The position numbers and the translations under genes were made by a program. A stretch of DNA of 17,173 nt from Candidatus Thalassarchaeaceae archaeon (lineage in GTDB: Archaea; Thermoplasmatota; Poseidoniia; Poseidoniales; Thalassarchaeaceae): contig JASLJW010000015.1 in the NCBI GenBank assembly GCA_030747885.1, forward strand, positions 1 through 17,173, written 5' to 3'. How positions within the stretch are numbered: the stretch's first letter is position 1; each line of letters begins with the position of its first letter. The notes beneath the pieces are model-generated. The model did not search any database. It was not told the origin of the DNA and saw nothing but the letters and a program-made list of their open reading frames with translations. Below, one piece after another: positions 15,978 through 17,173 of this stretch.

Positions 15978-16241
15978 TTATGACGAATTTTTCGTGTCTT
16001 TTTGTTTAATCAAATAAATTATCATTATGCGCTCCAAAATGAATACCGGACCTATAGAAAAACCAGTAACAATAGCCGATACCAACATGTTTCCATTTGA
16101 TAAATTATACATAAAAATGGAAATTAAAATTAAAACAAGAGGCAAAACCATTCGGCGTATGAAGGGGTAATATCCTCCGAACAAATCATTGGCAGGATCA
16201 ACCATCATTTTGTCGACAATATCACCGACCAAGGCAATCAC
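15978..16241 (-). CDS. Small membrane protein, function unknown
   Basis: This 87-residue protein has two strong hydrophobic helices (MVLPLVLILISIFMY and AIVTGFSIGPVFILERIMIIYLI) and perhaps a third at the N-terminus, and it ends in a charged tail (KQKDTKNSS). I do not recognise the family. The start is uncertain. I chose the GTG at 16241, two bases after the stop of the upstream gene; the frame is open to a TTG at 16283, which would overlap that gene by 40 bases. It sits directly before the NfeD/flotillin pair, but the NfeD promoter candidate suggests separate transcription. Confidence 0.6.
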   Translation of the reverse strand: MIALVGDIVDKMMVDPANDLFGGYYPFIRRMVLPLVLILISIFMYNLSNGNMLVSAIVTGFSIGPVFILERIMIIYLIKQKDTKNSS

Positions 16242-16243
16242 AA

Positions 16244-16579
16244 CTAAAGGAATGTCCAACCGCCAATCATCATAATGAACCAAATAATGTTCAATACTAA
16301 AGTGAATTTTGAATCTTTAGTTGCAATCGGCACCTCATGCACTTGTCCATCTTCACCTCGAATCAATGTGGTGCGCTCTGATTTACGAGAGATCGAGTTA
16401 GGGTTAAGTTTGTCGAGTTTATCTCGCTTGAAAAGGAAATAAACAGCAACTAGAAGGAAACCGATTCCATTAGAATTTAAGAGCATACCAAGGATTTCAA
16501 GTTCTGGTGAAACCTTTGAACCGACCAATAACTGAGTCGCCCCGAACATGAACCATAACCATGATGCCTGCCCTTTCAT
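16244..16579 (-). CDS. Three-TM small membrane protein, function unknown
   Basis: This 111-residue protein has hydrophobic helices at about residues 6-20, 27-49 and 92-111, with a charged cytoplasmic-type loop between the last two (KRDKLDK, then RKSERTTLIRGEDGQ). It ends within or right after the third helix. It begins with a good ATG at 16579 that has TCATGA at -28 to -23. I do not recognise the family. The following small membrane gene begins two bases past its stop in another frame, so the two may work together or may be halves of one longer gene (see findings). Confidence 0.68.
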   Translation of the reverse strand: MKGQASWLWFMFGATQLLVGSKVSPELEILGMLLNSNGIGFLLVAVYFLFKRDKLDKLNPNSISRKSERTTLIRGEDGQVHEVPIATKDSKFTLVLNIIWFIMMIGGWTFL

Positions 16580-16601
16580 GTTGTGTCGTAAGCAGCGTCC
16601 A

Positions 16602-16607
16602 TCATGA
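16602..16607 (-). promoter_or_regulatory. TATA-like palindrome before the small membrane protein genes
   Basis: TCATGA lies at -28 to -23 from the minus-strand ATG at 16579, the same hexamer and distance as before the thiolase ATG (13718-13713). It also contains a plus-strand ATG at 16604. The match to a TATA box is loose. Confidence 0.28.
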
Positions 16608-16666
16608 ATCCTTTCACGGACAAAGATATTCGGCAGGCTCTTGAATAAGGGGCGATTCGTTATTCT

Positions 16667-17173
16667 GTGCTACAAAGACGAGGAGTGGATGCGGTAATCG
16701 CCGCTCTAAAATCCGACGAAGCCACGCTTGTTCTATTGGAACGAGATAACCCTCACCCAGACATTGAAGAAATACGGAGACTTTGTGAGGATAAAGATGT
16801 GAAAATCGAAGAAGGAAGCAGAACCGATGTCTGGAGAATGGCAATCCCTGCAAAAGAAGGCGAGCCTGAACACCCTCTCGCATTGGCACTCGTTGGAAGA
16901 ATTCCAGATCTTTCACTTGAGGAAGTGTTCGAAAATGGAGGAGTCATTTGGCTATTGGATGGAGTGCAATATGCCACCAACATGGGATTCTGTATCCGGA
17001 CCGCAGAAGTTAGCGGGGCAGATGCGATGATTATCAGCAACAAGTTGTCTCATTCTGAAAGAAGTTCAGTTAAAGGGTCCAGTATGAGGGCGACTAGATT
17101 TATTCCAATCCATTATACTGATACTGATCATGCGCTTAATCTTGCTAAGAAAAACAATGTCCGTGTAATTGTT
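16667..17173 (+). CDS. SpoU/TrmH-family RNA 2'-O-methyltransferase (5' part, runs off the window)
   Basis: The open frame continues past the right edge without a stop, giving 169 residues so far. The first 85 or so resemble the substrate-binding N-terminal region of RlmB/TrmH proteins (LQRRGVDAVIAALKS). The catalytic SPOUT domain then begins with WLLDGVQYATNMGFCIRTAE, matching the family's motif 1 with its conserved Asn and Arg. Motifs 2 and 3 would lie beyond the window. The substrate, rRNA or tRNA, cannot be told. The start is uncertain: a TAA at 16646-16648 bounds the frame, and the GTG at 16667 is the first usual start after it. An ATG at 16604 in the same frame lies before that stop (see findings). 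Confidence 0.8.
   Translation, partial: MLQRRGVDAVIAALKSDEATLVLLERDNPHPDIEEIRRLCEDKDVKIEEGSRTDVWRMAIPAKEGEPEHPLALALVGRIPDLSLEEVFENGGVIWLLDGVQYATNMGFCIRTAEVSGADAMIISNKLSHSERSSVKGSSMRATRFIPIHYTDTDHALNLAKKNNVRVIV

Noticed and set aside
16614..16916. A 100-codon minus-strand frame at the right end
   Set aside because: It is opposite the SpoU methyltransferase frame, which has clear motifs and runs to the window edge.
1..17173. Defence, toxin-antitoxin, transposon or phage genes
   Set aside because: No transposase, integrase, nuclease, toxin pair, long terminal repeat or target duplication was seen. The genes are mostly housekeeping or membrane functions.

Overview
The window looks like a compact archaeal chromosome segment, most likely from a marine planktonic euryarchaeon of the Poseidoniales (Marine Group II) type. 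The archaeal assignment rests on the end of a class I lysyl-tRNA synthetase, a complete Trm56-type tRNA methyltransferase (an archaeal family), an archaeal-style TraB membrane protein, and TATA-like hexamers placed where leaderless archaeal transcripts need them. The lineage guess is inference from gene content and cannot be settled here. I see no rRNA, tRNA, CRISPR array, transposase, integrase or other sign of a mobile element.

Layout. Positions 1-621 hold the 3' end of lysyl-tRNA synthetase. Two plus-strand genes of unknown role follow: a zinc-ribbon/coiled-coil protein with a Lys/Glu heptad repeat (678-2117) and a seven-TM receptor-like membrane protein without a kinase domain (2157-3548). 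Converging on these is a minus-strand block: a four-TM membrane protein (9601-8969), trm56 (8927-8358), carA (8275-6917) and carB (6917-3552). The carAB pair makes carbamoyl phosphate for pyrimidines and arginine. Divergent from this block is a plus-strand pair, folP (9657-10496) coupled to a TraB-family gene (10496-11656).

The right third is mostly on the minus strand. Two small membrane proteins (16579-15978) are followed by an NfeD/YuaF-like protein (15927-15313), a flotillin-like SPFH protein (15253-13763), a thiolase (13690-12458) and a TSUP-family anion transporter (12457-11657). The NfeD-flotillin pair is a known membrane-microdomain partnership. The last bases, from 16667, are the start of a SpoU/TrmH-family RNA methyltransferase that runs off the window.

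Organisation is very tight. carA/carB and folP/TraB overlap by one base (TAATG), the transporter's GTG follows the thiolase stop directly, and two convergent pairs end 0 and 3 bases apart. The hexamer TCATAT sits at exactly -28 to -23 from the ATG of three unrelated genes, which fits leaderless transcription and fixes two start sites. I found no clearly new multi-gene system. The best leads are the two uncharacterised plus-strand genes at the left, the NfeD/flotillin neighbourhood with its two small membrane proteins, and an in-frame stop just before the terminal methyltransferase.
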